Positions 55,931 through 64,000 are shown, counted from the first letter of the stretch. The stretch: DNA of 64,000 nt from Vreelandella piezotolerans (GCF_012427705.1 NZ_CP048602.1:3720001-3784000), one strand, 5' to 3'. The notes: generated by a model from the letters alone, not told the origin. A program made the numbers and translations.

Positions 55931-55956
55931 TATTATCATCCTGTGCGTTAATTATT

Positions 55957-55987
55957 GTTCGTATCACGTACATATATTCGCAGTATA
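55957..55987. promoter_or_regulatory. IclR-type operator before tctC
   Basis: GTTCG-TATCA-CGTAC (55957-55971) differs from the perfect box by one base. A direct half-site ATTCG lies at 55976-55980, 19 bases from the first, as in the other arrays. A minus-strand TATACT (55982-55987) could be the -10. Confidence 0.55.
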
Positions 55988-56076
55988 TGCATTGAGATTA
56001 CGTTGTTGCTAAGCGTTTAAAAAACACAACTTTAGTAGCATTTCGTCCAATAAGACCCAAAGCACCGGGACAACTC

Positions 56077-56096
56077 TATAAGTTCGCATAACGAAC
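56077..56096. promoter_or_regulatory. IclR-type operator and -10 before the IclR gene
   Basis: GTTCG-CATAA-CGAAC (56082-56096), extended to AGTTCG/CGAACT, is a perfect box 50 bases before the IclR gene. TATAAG (56077-56082) abuts it as a -10, which suggests autorepression. Confidence 0.7.
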
Positions 56097-56146
56097 TTTT
56101 TTACGTTACCCTTTTCGGATGCTTTCGAACACAGTGGATATCGAAC

Positions 56147-56926
56147 ATGCAAGAAGAGATGCTTAGTACGGAGAGCCGCGACTTTGTCACTGCCTTAGCC
56201 AGCGGTTTGGAGGTCATACAAGCATTCGACGCTGAGCACCCGCGCATGACGTTGAGCGAAGTCGCCTCGCGCACCGGCATGAATAGGGCCAAAGCGCGAC
56301 GCTTTTTGCTGACGCTGCATGCCTTGGGCTACGTACGCAAGGAGCAGCGCTACTTCGAGCTAGCGCCCCGCGTGCTCCAGCTAGGCTATGCGTTTTTGTC
56401 CGCCAATAATTACCAAGGCGTCATTCAGCAATACTTGGAAGAAATCACCGCCGAGACAGGCGAGTCGTCCTCGCTGGGCGTGCTAGACGGTCACGACGTG
56501 ACCTATGTCGCGCGCTCGGCTGCCAAACACCGCCTCATGGCCATCACCCTATCGGTAGGCACACGGCTGCCCGCCGCGTACACCTCCATGGGGCGCATAC
56601 TGCTGGCTCAACTCAGCGATGAAGCACTCGATCGCTTTTTGGCGACGATTACGCTCGAGCCCTTCACCGATAAAACCGTGACCGATGTCAACGAACTGCG
56701 CCACCGCATCGTCGAGGCACGCCAGCAAGGGTATGCCATTTCGGATCAGGAGTTGGATTCGGGCCTACGCTCCATCGCGGTACCGGTGTACGACGCTAAA
56801 CAGCACTTGATGGGGGCCATCAACATCAGCACCAACGCGGCTCGGGTCGACCTCGACACGTTGGTGAACGTTTACTTACCGGTGATACGGAGCAAAGTCG
56901 CCCACATACGTGCGACCATCAACTAG
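56147..56926 (+). CDS. pcaR: IclR-family regulator, PcaR/PcaU/PobR group
   Basis: A 259-residue regulator. The winged helix-turn-helix domain (about 10-75) starts [18 protein letters not shown] and has [30 protein letters not shown]. The ligand domain contains [18 protein letters not shown] and [18 protein letters not shown] segments, as in PcaR of Pseudomonas. I infer that it responds to protocatechuate or 3-oxoadipate and binds the GTTCG-N5-CGAAC boxes before pcaI, pcaB, tctC, the AEC gene, a TRAP operon and itself. The 3' end overlaps aroQ, on the other strand, by 8 bases. The symbol is given by subfamily and regulon, not by experiment. Confidence 0.82.
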   Translation: MQEEMLSTESRDFVTALASGLEVIQAFDAEHPRMTLSEVASRTGMNRAKARRFLLTLHALGYVRKEQRYFELAPRVLQLGYAFLSANNYQGVIQQYLEEITAETGESSSLGVLDGHDVTYVARSAAKHRLMAITLSVGTRLPAAYTSMGRILLAQLSDEALDRFLATITLEPFTDKTVTDVNELRHRIVEARQQGYAISDQELDSGLRSIAVPVYDAKQHLMGAINISTNAARVDLDTLVNVYLPVIRSKVAHIRATIN

Positions 56927-57356
56927 CCATCACCGCCTCGAGCGCCGCTTTGTAGCCCTGCACGCCAAGCCCCGCAATCACGCCATCGGCGCGTAGCGAG
57001 ACGTAGGAGTGGTGCCGAAACGACTCGCGCTTATGCACGTTGGAGAGATGCACTTCGATGACGCGGCCATCGAAGGCGTTCAATGCATCGAGAATCGCCA
57101 CCGAGGTATGCGTATAGGCCGCCGGATTGATGATGATGGCCCGGGTGCCGTCCACCCTCGCCGCGTGGATGGCATCGATGAGCGCTCCTTCGTGGTTACT
57201 CTGCAGGCACGTGATCTCCCAGCCGCCCATCACCGCTTTTTCGCGCAGCAGGTTATTCACGTCGTCTAGGGTGTCGAAGCCATAAATCTCTGGCTGACGT
57301 GTGCCCAGTAGATTGAGATTAGGCCCATGTAACACCAATACTTTGTCCTGCTGCAT
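56919..57356 (-). CDS. aroQ: Type II 3-dehydroquinate dehydratase
   Basis: A 145-residue enzyme converting 3-dehydroquinate to 3-dehydroshikimate. It has [21 protein letters not shown] (catalytic Arg and Tyr), [33 protein letters not shown] and [22 protein letters not shown] active-site segments (here [13 protein letters not shown]). TTAGGAGGGC precedes its ATG. Type II enzymes serve both biosynthesis and quinate catabolism. Its place beside the IclR gene and the quinate genes suggests the catabolic role, although no operator box is seen directly before it. It lies 54 bases after the DUF1338 gene on the same strand. Confidence 0.95.
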   Translation of the reverse strand: MQQDKVLVLHGPNLNLLGTRQPEIYGFDTLDDVNNLLREKAVMGGWEITCLQSNHEGALIDAIHAARVDGTRAIIINPAAYTHTSVAILDALNAFDGRVIEVHLSNVHKRESFRHHSYVSLRADGVIAGLGVQGYKAALEAVMAS

Positions 57357-57410
57357 CGTGCCCTCCTAAGGTGATGTGATCGAATCATGGCAAACGTTGG
57401 TCGCCACGTT

Positions 57411-58781
57411 CTAACACCTTCCTTTGAGCACTGCCAGCGCCGCGTCAAGTGATGCCTGCTCGCGGCTTGCGTAGAGCGCAATCTCATCGATCACATCGGC
57501 CCCTAGGTCGTGCTCGAACTGCGCTTGGTTGGCCTGACTGGCGTATTCGTCGCGCTCCTCGCCGCCCAGATTGGACTGGAAGATACCCGCCGCGCTGACC
57601 GGCAGGAAATCTTCGTAGATCATGGGTTGGCAGAACAACACTCCCTGATCGACGAGTGCTTCCAAGGTCTCCGCATCGATGTGTTCAGGCAGCGATACCT
57701 TAGCGTCAGGAGCGGCGTAGTAGTGGAAGAACGCGAGCCCTTCACGACGCAGCGTATCGAGATCATCAGGGAACGCTTGAAACACCTCGGCCAGCTGCGC
57801 TTGGTGGGTGGCGTTATCCTGAGCAGCGGGTAACTGCCGCGACTGGGCCAAGAGCTGGTCGTAGAGCGCTCGTCCTTTCTGCGTCAAGGCAACGCCGCGC
57901 TGCTCGATTTCACCGAAGCGGGCGGTGTGATGACCGGCCACGCTATCGGCAAAGGTAATCGTCTCTTCCAGCGCTTTGAAGCTGGTTTGGCGCAGTAGAA
58001 TCGGGCAGCATCGACGGGGCGGGCCTTCGATCACCGCTTTAGGGTCGATGCCGACACTCGGCATCTGCTGCTGTACCGCATCGATATCCAAGGTGCGCGG
58101 CGTCAAGTGATTGATATGCGGGCCGTGAAAACTCACCACGTCGGCAATCAACCGATGCTCTTGATGCAAACGGTCGTAGGTGGCGCGGTCGACGGTGGCA
58201 TCGTGATGCCAGCGGAACGTATCGAGCGCGGCCTGCACGAACGCTTCGGCATCGGCAGCGTTCAAGCCCCCTTGCGCTTCGCAGCGGGCAATCAGCGCTT
58301 GTGCCTCGGGGGTGACGATTTCACGGTGGGAGAGAATTTCCCGCGCCTGCTCGCGAAGCGCTGCGTTTTCGATGAGCTCTAGACGCAACAGCGAGGTAAA
58401 GACACGAAAGGGATTACGCCTCAACGCGTCGTCGTCCACCGGACGAAAGGCCGTCGAGTGCACCGGCACACCGGCAGCCGCCAAGTCGTAGTAACCCACC
58501 GGATACATGCCCATGACCGCAAACATGCGCCGCAGCAGCGCCAGCTCTTCGGGCAGGCCGACCCGGATCGCTCCATGACGCTCGACGCTCAGGCGCGCCA
58601 GCTCGTCGGACGCTTCGAGCGAGCGGGCGAGGTCGGCATCGTCTGCCAGCACGTCACGATTCACACGCTCCACCAGCGATAGCAGCGTGCCGTATTGCGG
58701 TACTTCCTGTTGATACATCGCCGACATCGCTTTGGAGAAGTGATCGCGAATATCGTCGGCGCTTACATAAGCAGCATCCAT
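57411..58781 (-). CDS. DUF1338 / 2-oxoadipate dioxygenase-decarboxylase family (HglS/YdcJ-like)
   Basis: A 456-residue VOC-related protein of the DUF1338 family. HINHLTPRTLDID and the RHGAIRVGLPEELALLRRMFAVMGMYPVGYYDL stretch are diagnostic, and the late FCQPMIYEDFLPVSAAGIFQSNL matches too. A characterised member, HglS of P. putida, converts 2-oxoadipate to D-2-hydroxyglutarate in lysine catabolism with a metal bound by two His and a Glu. The upstream gene is divergent, downstream is aroQ. No lysine-catabolic gene is near, so the true substrate here is open. Confidence 0.85.
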   Translation of the reverse strand: MDAAYVSADDIRDHFSKAMSAMYQQEVPQYGTLLSLVERVNRDVLADDADLARSLEASDELARLSVERHGAIRVGLPEELALLRRMFAVMGMYPVGYYDLAAAGVPVHSTAFRPVDDDALRRNPFRVFTSLLRLELIENAALREQAREILSHREIVTPEAQALIARCEAQGGLNAADAEAFVQAALDTFRWHHDATVDRATYDRLHQEHRLIADVVSFHGPHINHLTPRTLDIDAVQQQMPSVGIDPKAVIEGPPRRCCPILLRQTSFKALEETITFADSVAGHHTARFGEIEQRGVALTQKGRALYDQLLAQSRQLPAAQDNATHQAQLAEVFQAFPDDLDTLRREGLAFFHYYAAPDAKVSLPEHIDAETLEALVDQGVLFCQPMIYEDFLPVSAAGIFQSNLGGEERDEYASQANQAQFEHDLGADVIDEIALYASREQASLDAALAVLKGRC

Positions 58782-58977
58782 GGGGCGTTCCTGTCGATTG
58801 TCTTGTGAGCGTTGTAATGATCGCCATAGTAGCGCTGTAGCGACGGGGAGAGTTTCATAAATGTGGCCGTTATCTTCATGAACACGCCGTGCACCACCGC
58901 CACAGCGGGCGATGTTAAGGTTACACTAACTTTTTTATACGTTACTTTGGCTACTGTCGACAAAGGCTACCGTTGCG

Positions 58978-59847
58978 ATGACCGCCCCATGCTCGCCCCT
59001 ACCGCTCTATCTTGGCTTGCCCATGTGGGCCAATCAGGATTGGCAGGGTGGCCTCTACCCGCGCCAGGCCAAAACCGACCTGCTGAGCGACTACGCGGCA
59101 GTGTTTTCCAGCGTCGAGGGTAATACGACGTTTTACAGCGGTGCGCCCAAATCCGACACCATCGCTGCTTGGGCCCGCCAAGCCCCAGCGCACTTTCGCT
59201 TCTGCTTCAAACTGCCGGCGAGCGTGACGCATGACCAGCGCCTCGGCAGTTTGACGGCTGCTTGGAAGTTCATCGCCGCACTGACCCCGCTTCATGACCG
59301 GCTAGGTCCGACCATGGTGCAGCTACCGCGAGATTTTGGCCCTTCCGAGCTGCCCAAGCTGGAAGCGCTGCTTGCCCACTGGCCAGCGCATCTGCCCTGC
59401 GCCGTGGAGGTGCGCCACCCTGTTTTTTTCCACAAGGGTGAGGAGGAGAAAGCCTTCAACCAATTGTTGATAACTTATGGCGCCAACCGTGTGATGCTCG
59501 ATGTGCGCCCCGTGTTCTCGACCCCTGCGAATGGCCATGCAGGTATCGCTCACGCTCAGCAGGAAAAGCCGAAACTCCCGCTACACGTGCTTTCCACGGC
59601 AGAGCAACCGATCATTCGCTTCATTGGCCATATTGACAAAGCCATCAATACTCGCTACTTCGAGCCTTGGGTAGACCGCCTCGCCCTGTGGATAAGTCAG
59701 GGGAAAACCCCTTTCTTATTTGTGCATACAGCCGATAACCGAGCGTCGCCAGAGATGGCTCGCCATCTGTACCACACCCTCCAACGGCGCATTTCACTAC
59801 CGGCACTCGAGCCTTTTGCTGACGAAAAGCAGAGCCAGCTATTCTAA
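58978..59847 (+). CDS. DUF72 family protein (YecE-like)
   Basis: A 289-residue TIM-barrel-like DUF72 protein. LYLGLPMWANQDWQGGLYPRQAKTDLLSDYAAVFSSVEGNTTFYS, RFCFKLPASVTHD and LGPTMVQLPRDFGPSELPKLEALL are the family landmarks, and VEVRHPVFFH and RFIGHID follow. Function is unknown. It is soluble and has no signal peptide. AAAGG is 11 bases upstream of ATG 58978. It is divergent from the DUF1338 gene with 196 bases between. Confidence 0.88.
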   Translation: MTAPCSPLPLYLGLPMWANQDWQGGLYPRQAKTDLLSDYAAVFSSVEGNTTFYSGAPKSDTIAAWARQAPAHFRFCFKLPASVTHDQRLGSLTAAWKFIAALTPLHDRLGPTMVQLPRDFGPSELPKLEALLAHWPAHLPCAVEVRHPVFFHKGEEEKAFNQLLITYGANRVMLDVRPVFSTPANGHAGIAHAQQEKPKLPLHVLSTAEQPIIRFIGHIDKAINTRYFEPWVDRLALWISQGKTPFLFVHTADNRASPEMARHLYHTLQRRISLPALEPFADEKQSQLF

Positions 59848-59907
59848 GGCCTCTTTTTAGACGAGCTGACTGGCAAGCCCCCCTATGATCGGATAAATTG
59901 CGCGTTC

Positions 59908-59946
59908 TTTCGGAAAAGCACGCTGGCAATCTCTCTATTTCCGAAA
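59908..59946. repeat. 9-bp inverted repeat upstream of the NSS transporter
   Basis: TTTCGGAAA (59908-59916) and TTTCCGAAA (59938-59946) are exact reverse complements, 30 bases apart centre to centre, about three helical turns. They lie 57-95 bases before the transporter start and may be an operator pair. Confidence 0.35.
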
Positions 59947-60002
59947 ATCGGTGCAGTGCGCCGACAACGACTCATTACAATCGAACTTCACATAGGTGAT
60001 TT

Positions 60003-61346
60003 ATGGCAAAACTTGCACATGCACAGTGGTCGTCACGCATGGGCTTCGTGCTAGCGGCTGCGGGTTCCGCCGTTGGCCTGGGCAATATCTGGCGCTTCTC
60101 TTACATGGTGGGCGACAGCGGCGGTGCGGCGTTCGTACTGGTGTATTTGGCATGCGTCGCGCTGGTGGGCCTGCCCATTTTGGTCGCCGAATGGATGATT
60201 GGCCGTCGCGGCCAGAAAAATCCCATCAATACCATGTCCGATTTGGCCGCTAGCCACGGCAAGACGCGCGCTTGGGCAACGATCGGGGTGAGCGGTGTTC
60301 TCGCCGCCTTCTTGATCTTGTCGTTTTATAGCGTGATCGGCGGCTGGTCGTTGAACTACACCCTGAGCTCGGTGATTGGCACCTTCAACGGCCAAGATGC
60401 GGACAGCATTGGTGCGCTGTTCAGCGGCATGCTGGGCAGCCCGACGACACTGCTGCTGTGGCATACCGCCTTCATGGTGCTGGTGATCGGCATCGTGGCC
60501 CGCGGCGTTACCAAAGGCCTGGAAAGCGCGGCTCGCACCATGATGCCTGCGCTGGTGGTACTGATGCTGATCCTGGTCGGCTACGGCATGACCAGCGGCT
60601 ACTTCGGTGAAGCCCTGAGCTTCATGTTCAGCCCGGACTGGTCAGCGCTAAATGGCGGCGTGGTACTAGCGGCCATGGGCCAAGCGTTCTTCACCCTCTC
60701 GCTGGGCATGGGCATCATGATGGCCTACGGCTCTTACCTGGGCGAAGACGTCAACCTGATCAGCACCGCGCGCACCGTGATCATACTGGATACTGCCATT
60801 GCCCTGCTGGCTGGCTTGGCGATCTTCCCGATCGTGTTTGCCAACGGCTTGAGCGCAGGCGAAGGCCCCGGCCTGATCTTTGTGACGCTACCGCTGGCGT
60901 TCGGCAACATGACCGGCGGTACGATTCTGGGTCTGATGTTCTTCCTGCTGCTTACGTTTGCAGCGCTGACCTCTGCCATCTCGCTGCTGGAGCCGGTGGT
61001 GGAAACCTTGGAAGAGCGTACCTCGATGTCGCGTTTGGTAGCGACGTTTGCGAGCGGCATTGCGGTGTGGGCGCTAGGCGTTGCCGCCCTGCTCTCGTTC
61101 AACGTATGGTCGGACGTGCTGCTGTTTGGCTTGAATATCTTCGACCTGCTCGACACCTTTACCAGCAAGATTCTCCTGCCGCTGACCGGCCTGGGCGCGA
61201 TCCTGTTCGCCGCCTGGTGTTTAGAGCGCAAGAGCGTCGAGGCTGAGCTTGGGTTGTCAGCCGCTGGTGTGGGCGTATGGAACATACTCGCACGCTTCGT
61301 CGCGCCCGCAGGTGTCATCGCCGTGTTCGTGGCCGGCTTGATCTAA
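60003..61346 (+). CDS. NSS-family sodium-dependent transporter
   Basis: A 447-residue neurotransmitter:sodium symporter family protein with about 11 membrane helices. The first helix reads GFVLAAAGSAVGLGNIWRFSYMVGDSGGAAFV, with the Na+/substrate unwound region (SAVGLGNIWRF). LVGLPILVAEWMIGRRGQ and LGMGIMMAYGSYLGEDVNL follow. Bacterial members import amino acids or similar small solutes; the substrate is not evident. AGGTGAT precedes the ATG. It appears to be monocistronic and is followed by a GC-rich hairpin. Confidence 0.92.
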   Translation: MAKLAHAQWSSRMGFVLAAAGSAVGLGNIWRFSYMVGDSGGAAFVLVYLACVALVGLPILVAEWMIGRRGQKNPINTMSDLAASHGKTRAWATIGVSGVLAAFLILSFYSVIGGWSLNYTLSSVIGTFNGQDADSIGALFSGMLGSPTTLLLWHTAFMVLVIGIVARGVTKGLESAARTMMPALVVLMLILVGYGMTSGYFGEALSFMFSPDWSALNGGVVLAAMGQAFFTLSLGMGIMMAYGSYLGEDVNLISTARTVIILDTAIALLAGLAIFPIVFANGLSAGEGPGLIFVTLPLAFGNMTGGTILGLMFFLLLTFAALTSAISLLEPVVETLEERTSMSRLVATFASGIAVWALGVAALLSFNVWSDVLLFGLNIFDLLDTFTSKILLPLTGLGAILFAAWCLERKSVEAELGLSAAGVGVWNILARFVAPAGVIAVFVAGLI

Positions 61347-61353
61347 GCCGTCA

Positions 61354-61378
61354 CGGCCCCGCGAAGCTGGCGGGGCCG
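61354..61378 (+). terminator. Hairpin after the NSS transporter
   Basis: CGGCCCCGC (61354-61362) and GCGGGGCCG (61370-61378) form a perfect 9-bp stem with a 7-base loop, 7 bases after the stop. There is no T-run, so it may be a weak terminator for either of the two converging genes. Confidence 0.5.
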
Positions 61379-61395
61379 TATCATCACACGCTGTT

Positions 61396-61614
61396 TTAGT
61401 GCAATTCGCTCTCTTGCGGTTCGTCATCGTCCGGCAAGGGAGCGATATCCCGCGACAATTTCTGGAACTCCCGATGCAGCTCGATCCCTCTGCGTGCTCT
61501 TAGGCTACGCTGGGCGGCGCTGCGCCGACGTTGGGCATGCTCATCGACCTCCATACTCATGAATATGTCGAGCAATTCGCTTTTTACCGAGGTCATTCGT
61601 TCGACGTTTCTCAT
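61396..61614 (-). CDS. Small charged protein of unknown function
   Basis: A 72-residue protein, rich in Arg, Glu and Asp, with MTSVKSELLDIFMSMEVDE, then the basic HAQRRRSAAQRSLRARRGIELHREFQ and an acidic end PDDDEPQESELH. It has no signal peptide or membrane segment and is probably helical. GGAGGAGCG is placed well before ATG 61614, and an in-frame ATG at residue 7 is a less likely start. The good ribosome site supports it being real. I do not recognise the family. Confidence 0.65.
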   Translation of the reverse strand: MRNVERMTSVKSELLDIFMSMEVDEHAQRRRSAAQRSLRARRGIELHREFQKLSRDIAPLPDDDEPQESELH

Positions 61615-61869
61615 GATCGACGCTCCTCCAGGTGAAGTTGCCTACGTCCACCTGCATCCGTGACCACTGATTTTTTGAATGATGCAGTGCGGCACGTCAC
61701 TTCTTACTATAACCTACTTGACAAAATGATGACGAATCTTGAAGAAATGGGTTAACGCCCTTTTAACGGCAGCCCCGGTGGATGATTACCGCTACCCTCT
61801 TCCCGTCACTCAGGCATACTGTGGCCACCTAGGCCTCATAAGCACGATCAAGAATTTAAGGAGCTGAAC

Positions 61870-62724
61870 GTGAGCCGCGCCCTGTTCGATGAAATGAGAC
61901 GCCGCATGGAGCATTTCCGTCGCTCCGAGCAAAAGGTAGCGCGGTTCGTGCTGCGTAATCCCGATGAAGTGATCCATATGCGGATCGTGGACCTGGCCAC
62001 CGAGGCGAAGGTGAGCGAGCCCACCGTGGTGCGCTTCTGTCGCGCCCTTGGCTGCAACGGGTTTCAGGATTTCAAGCTCCAGCTCGCTCAGATGCTGGCC
62101 AGTGGCAGCCAGTTTGCCCAGTTCTCCATGAACGATAGCGACTCGGTGGCGGAGTTTTCCCACAGCATTTTCGACTCCACCGTGGGCACGCTGCTGTCGG
62201 TACGCGACCGGCTCGACAACGAATCGCTGGGGCGGGCCGTGAACGCGCTGGCCATGGCCAACCGGGTGGAGTTTTACGGCTTTGGCGCCTCCGGTGCCGT
62301 GGCATTCGATGCCCAGCACAAGTTCTTTCGCCTGCAGATCTCGACCTCTGCCTACGCCGACCCGCACATGCAGAACATGTCGGCGGTGACGCTGCAAGAG
62401 GGCGATGTAGTGGTGGCGATTTCGCAAACCGGGCGCACCAAGGCGCTGGTGGCCAGCGTACGTTTGGCCCGCGAAGCGGGGGCCACGGTGATTGGCCTGT
62501 GCCCCAGCGAGTCTCCGCTGGCCCACGAAGTGAGCTTGCCGCTGTTCATCGATGTGCACGAAGATACCGAGATTTACACGCCGCTCAGCTCGCGCATCGC
62601 GCATCTAGTGCTGATCGACGTGCTGGCCGTTGGCGTGGCCAAAACCCGCGGCCCCAAGCTTGCCGAACAGCTCAAAGCGGTGAAAAAGAGCCTGACCACG
62701 CTGCGTTACCCAGACGATCAATAA
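61870..62724 (+). CDS. hexR: RpiR/MurR-family regulator (HexR-like)
   Basis: A 284-residue regulator with an N-terminal RpiR helix-turn-helix (about 1-77; LFDEMRRRMEHFRRSEQKVARFVLRNPDE and TEAKVSEPTVVRFCRALGCNGFQDFKL) and a C-terminal SIS domain (about 120-260; VEFYGFGASGAVAFDAQHKFFRL, VVVAISQTGRTKALV). This is the HexR form, which senses 2-keto-3-deoxy-6-phosphogluconate and controls central sugar genes. The start is GTG 61870 with AAGGAGCTGAAC upstream. No zwf/edd neighbour is in the window, so the name rests on sequence similarity. Confidence 0.85.
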   Translation: MSRALFDEMRRRMEHFRRSEQKVARFVLRNPDEVIHMRIVDLATEAKVSEPTVVRFCRALGCNGFQDFKLQLAQMLASGSQFAQFSMNDSDSVAEFSHSIFDSTVGTLLSVRDRLDNESLGRAVNALAMANRVEFYGFGASGAVAFDAQHKFFRLQISTSAYADPHMQNMSAVTLQEGDVVVAISQTGRTKALVASVRLAREAGATVIGLCPSESPLAHEVSLPLFIDVHEDTEIYTPLSSRIAHLVLIDVLAVGVAKTRGPKLAEQLKAVKKSLTTLRYPDDQ

Positions 62725-62815
62725 ACGCAGCCCAACGCGACGTACGCTGTATACCCAGCCAGTGGGCGGGCTGTGCTAAACTGGCCGCCCATTTTTCGAA
62801 CCGGCAGCGGCTTAT

Positions 62816-64000
62816 ATGGACGACGTCACGGCGATACTCGATCAGCTCAACCCCGCCCAGCGAGAGGCCGTCAGTGCCCCCCAGGGCAACCTACTGGTAC
62901 TGGCGGGCGCGGGCTCCGGTAAAACCCGCGTGCTGGTTCACCGCATTGCCTGGCTGATGCAGGCCGAGGGGCTGTCGCCTTACGCGCTGCTGGCGGTCAC
63001 GTTTACCAATAAAGCGGCGCGCGAAATGCGCACGCGCCTGGAAGCGCTGCTGGGCATCTCCATGCGCCACGTGTGGGTCGGCACCTTCCACTCCATTGCC
63101 CACCGGCTGCTGCGTACCCACTGGCAAGATGCCCGCCTGCCGCAACACTTCCAAATCATCGATTCCGATGATCAGCTCCGGCTGATCAAACGACTGCTCA
63201 AAGATTACTCGATCGACGACGAGCGCTTCCCGCCCCGCCAGGTGCAGGGGTTCATTGCGGGCTGCAAAGAGGAAGGGCTGCGGCCACACCAAGTCAACGT
63301 CAACGGTGATGGCTATTTGGCACAGATGGTCGAGCTCTACGAGCGCTATCAGTTCACCTGCGAACGCGGGGGGCTGGTGGATTTCGGCGAGCTGCTGCTG
63401 CGCAGCCTGGAGCTTTTGCGCGACAACCCGCTGCTGCTGAACCACTATCGCGAGCGTTTCGGCCATGTGCTGGTGGACGAGTTCCAAGACACCAACACCC
63501 TACAGTACGCGTGGCTGAAACTGCTGACCGGCCAGCAAACGCCGATGACGGCGGTGGGCGATGATGACCAGTCGATTTACGGCTGGCGGGGCGCCAAAGT
63601 GGAAAACATTCGCCGCTTCGAAGAGGAGTTTCCCGATACCCACACGGTGCGTCTGGAGCAGAACTATCGTTCGACCAGCGCGATTTTGGACGCTGCCAAC
63701 GCGCTGATCAGCCATAACAGCGAGCGGTTGGGCAAAAACCTCTGGACCGATGGTATCGAGGGCGAACCGATCTCGGTGTATGCCGGGTTCAACGACCTGG
63801 AAGAAGCCCGCTACATCGTCGACACCATCAAAGAGAAAACCGAGGAGGGCTTCAACCGTCGTGATGTGGCCATTCTATACCGCTCCAACGCCCAGTCACG
63901 GCTGCTGGAAGAGACGCTGATTCGCCAAGGGATGCCCTACCGCATCTACGGCGGCCACCGCTTTTACGAGCGGCTGGAGATCAAGAACGCCCTGGCCTAC
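62816..64000 (+). CDS. uvrD: DNA helicase II UvrD (5' part, runs off the window)
   Basis: 395 codons of a superfamily 1 helicase are present, open to the window end. Motifs seen are the Q-motif LNPAQREAV, Walker A LAGAGSGKTRVL (about residues 28-39), TFTNKAAREM (Ia), VGTFHSIAHRLLR, LVDEFQDTN (II), VGDDDQSIYGWRGA (III) and LEQNYRSTSAIL (IV). The missing C-terminal half should hold motifs V and VI. The enzyme acts in mismatch and nucleotide excision repair as a 3'-5' helicase. The ATG at 62816 opens the typical MDDVTAILDQLN start; no strong ribosome site is visible. Confidence 0.95.
   Translation, partial: MDDVTAILDQLNPAQREAVSAPQGNLLVLAGAGSGKTRVLVHRIAWLMQAEGLSPYALLAVTFTNKAAREMRTRLEALLGISMRHVWVGTFHSIAHRLLRTHWQDARLPQHFQIIDSDDQLRLIKRLLKDYSIDDERFPPRQVQGFIAGCKEEGLRPHQVNVNGDGYLAQMVELYERYQFTCERGGLVDFGELLLRSLELLRDNPLLLNHYRERFGHVLVDEFQDTNTLQYAWLKLLTGQQTPMTAVGDDDQSIYGWRGAKVENIRRFEEEFPDTHTVRLEQNYRSTSAILDAANALISHNSERLGKNLWTDGIEGEPISVYAGFNDLEEARYIVDTIKEKTEEGFNRRDVAILYRSNAQSRLLEETLIRQGMPYRIYGGHRFYERLEIKNALAY

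Noticed and set aside
61615..61869. HexR operator or clear promoter before the RpiR-family gene
   Set aside because: A TTGACA is present near 61720, but no matching -10 at proper spacing and no TGTAATTAAATTACA-like site could be found.
61810..62604. 264-codon minus-strand frame opposite the HexR-like gene
   Set aside because: The plus-strand protein has complete HTH and SIS domains. The opposite frame is His/Arg-rich without any family resemblance.

Overview
The window looks like a chromosomal segment of a Halomonas-type gammaproteobacterium (Halomonadaceae). The GC-rich gene style, the conserved gammaproteobacterial neighbourhoods (engB/cytochrome c4/dsbA; argH-lptM-lysA-dapF-DUF484-xerC-HAD; hemCDXY) and above all an operon matching the Halomonas elongata ectoine transporter teaABCD support this. 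The species cannot be named from the sequence. I see no rRNA, tRNA, CRISPR array, insertion sequence or prophage gene.

Layout. Bases 1-2450: a PHB-depolymerase-like esterase, an FKBP isomerase and teaD. 2470-5680: teaC, teaB, teaA (ectoine TRAP transporter), with an intrinsic terminator after teaA. 5877-11503: housekeeping and unknown genes (DUF2390, an ABC-F protein, dtd, a chalcone-isomerase-like protein, a tandem Usp protein, thiD). 11617-14862: a second TRAP system with a TakP-like binding protein. 14959-18147: exo/endonuclease-family protein, dsbA, cytochrome c4, engB. 18153-24168: a tightly coupled minus-strand run argH-lptM-lysA-dapF-DUF484-xerC-HAD, including a 42-residue lipoprotein gene. 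24266-31268: a PAS/GGDEF/EAL protein divergent from hemC-hemD-hemX-hemY, with a candidate Fur box in the hemC promoter. 31347-31838: mscL with a C-terminal double CxxC motif.

31994-57356 is a large aromatic/hydroaromatic acid island. It holds pobA and an AraC-type pobR, a third TRAP system, the operon pcaI-pcaJ-pcaF-pcaL-pcaH-pcaG, pcaB, a TetR regulator, a fourth TRAP system joined to quiC and a quinate/shikimate dehydrogenase gene, an AEC transporter plus SDR gene, a tripartite tricarboxylate (TctCBA) system, an IclR-type regulator (PcaR/PcaU family) and aroQ. Together these can take quinate or shikimate through dehydroquinate and dehydroshikimate to protocatechuate, and 4-hydroxybenzoate to protocatechuate, then through the beta-ketoadipate pathway to succinyl-CoA and acetyl-CoA.

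The most interesting signal is a shared 15-bp operator, GTTCG-N5-CGAAC or a near match, found before pcaI, pcaB, the pob-linked TRAP operon, the AEC-SDR operon, tctC and the IclR gene itself. It ties poorly understood transporter and oxidoreductase genes to protocatechuate catabolism. The quinate TRAP-quiC operon lacks this box and has a different inverted repeat next to the TetR gene.

57411-64000: a 2-oxoadipate dioxygenase-family (DUF1338) protein, a DUF72 protein, an NSS-family Na+ symporter, a small charged protein, a HexR-like RpiR regulator, and the 5' part of uvrD, which runs off the window end.
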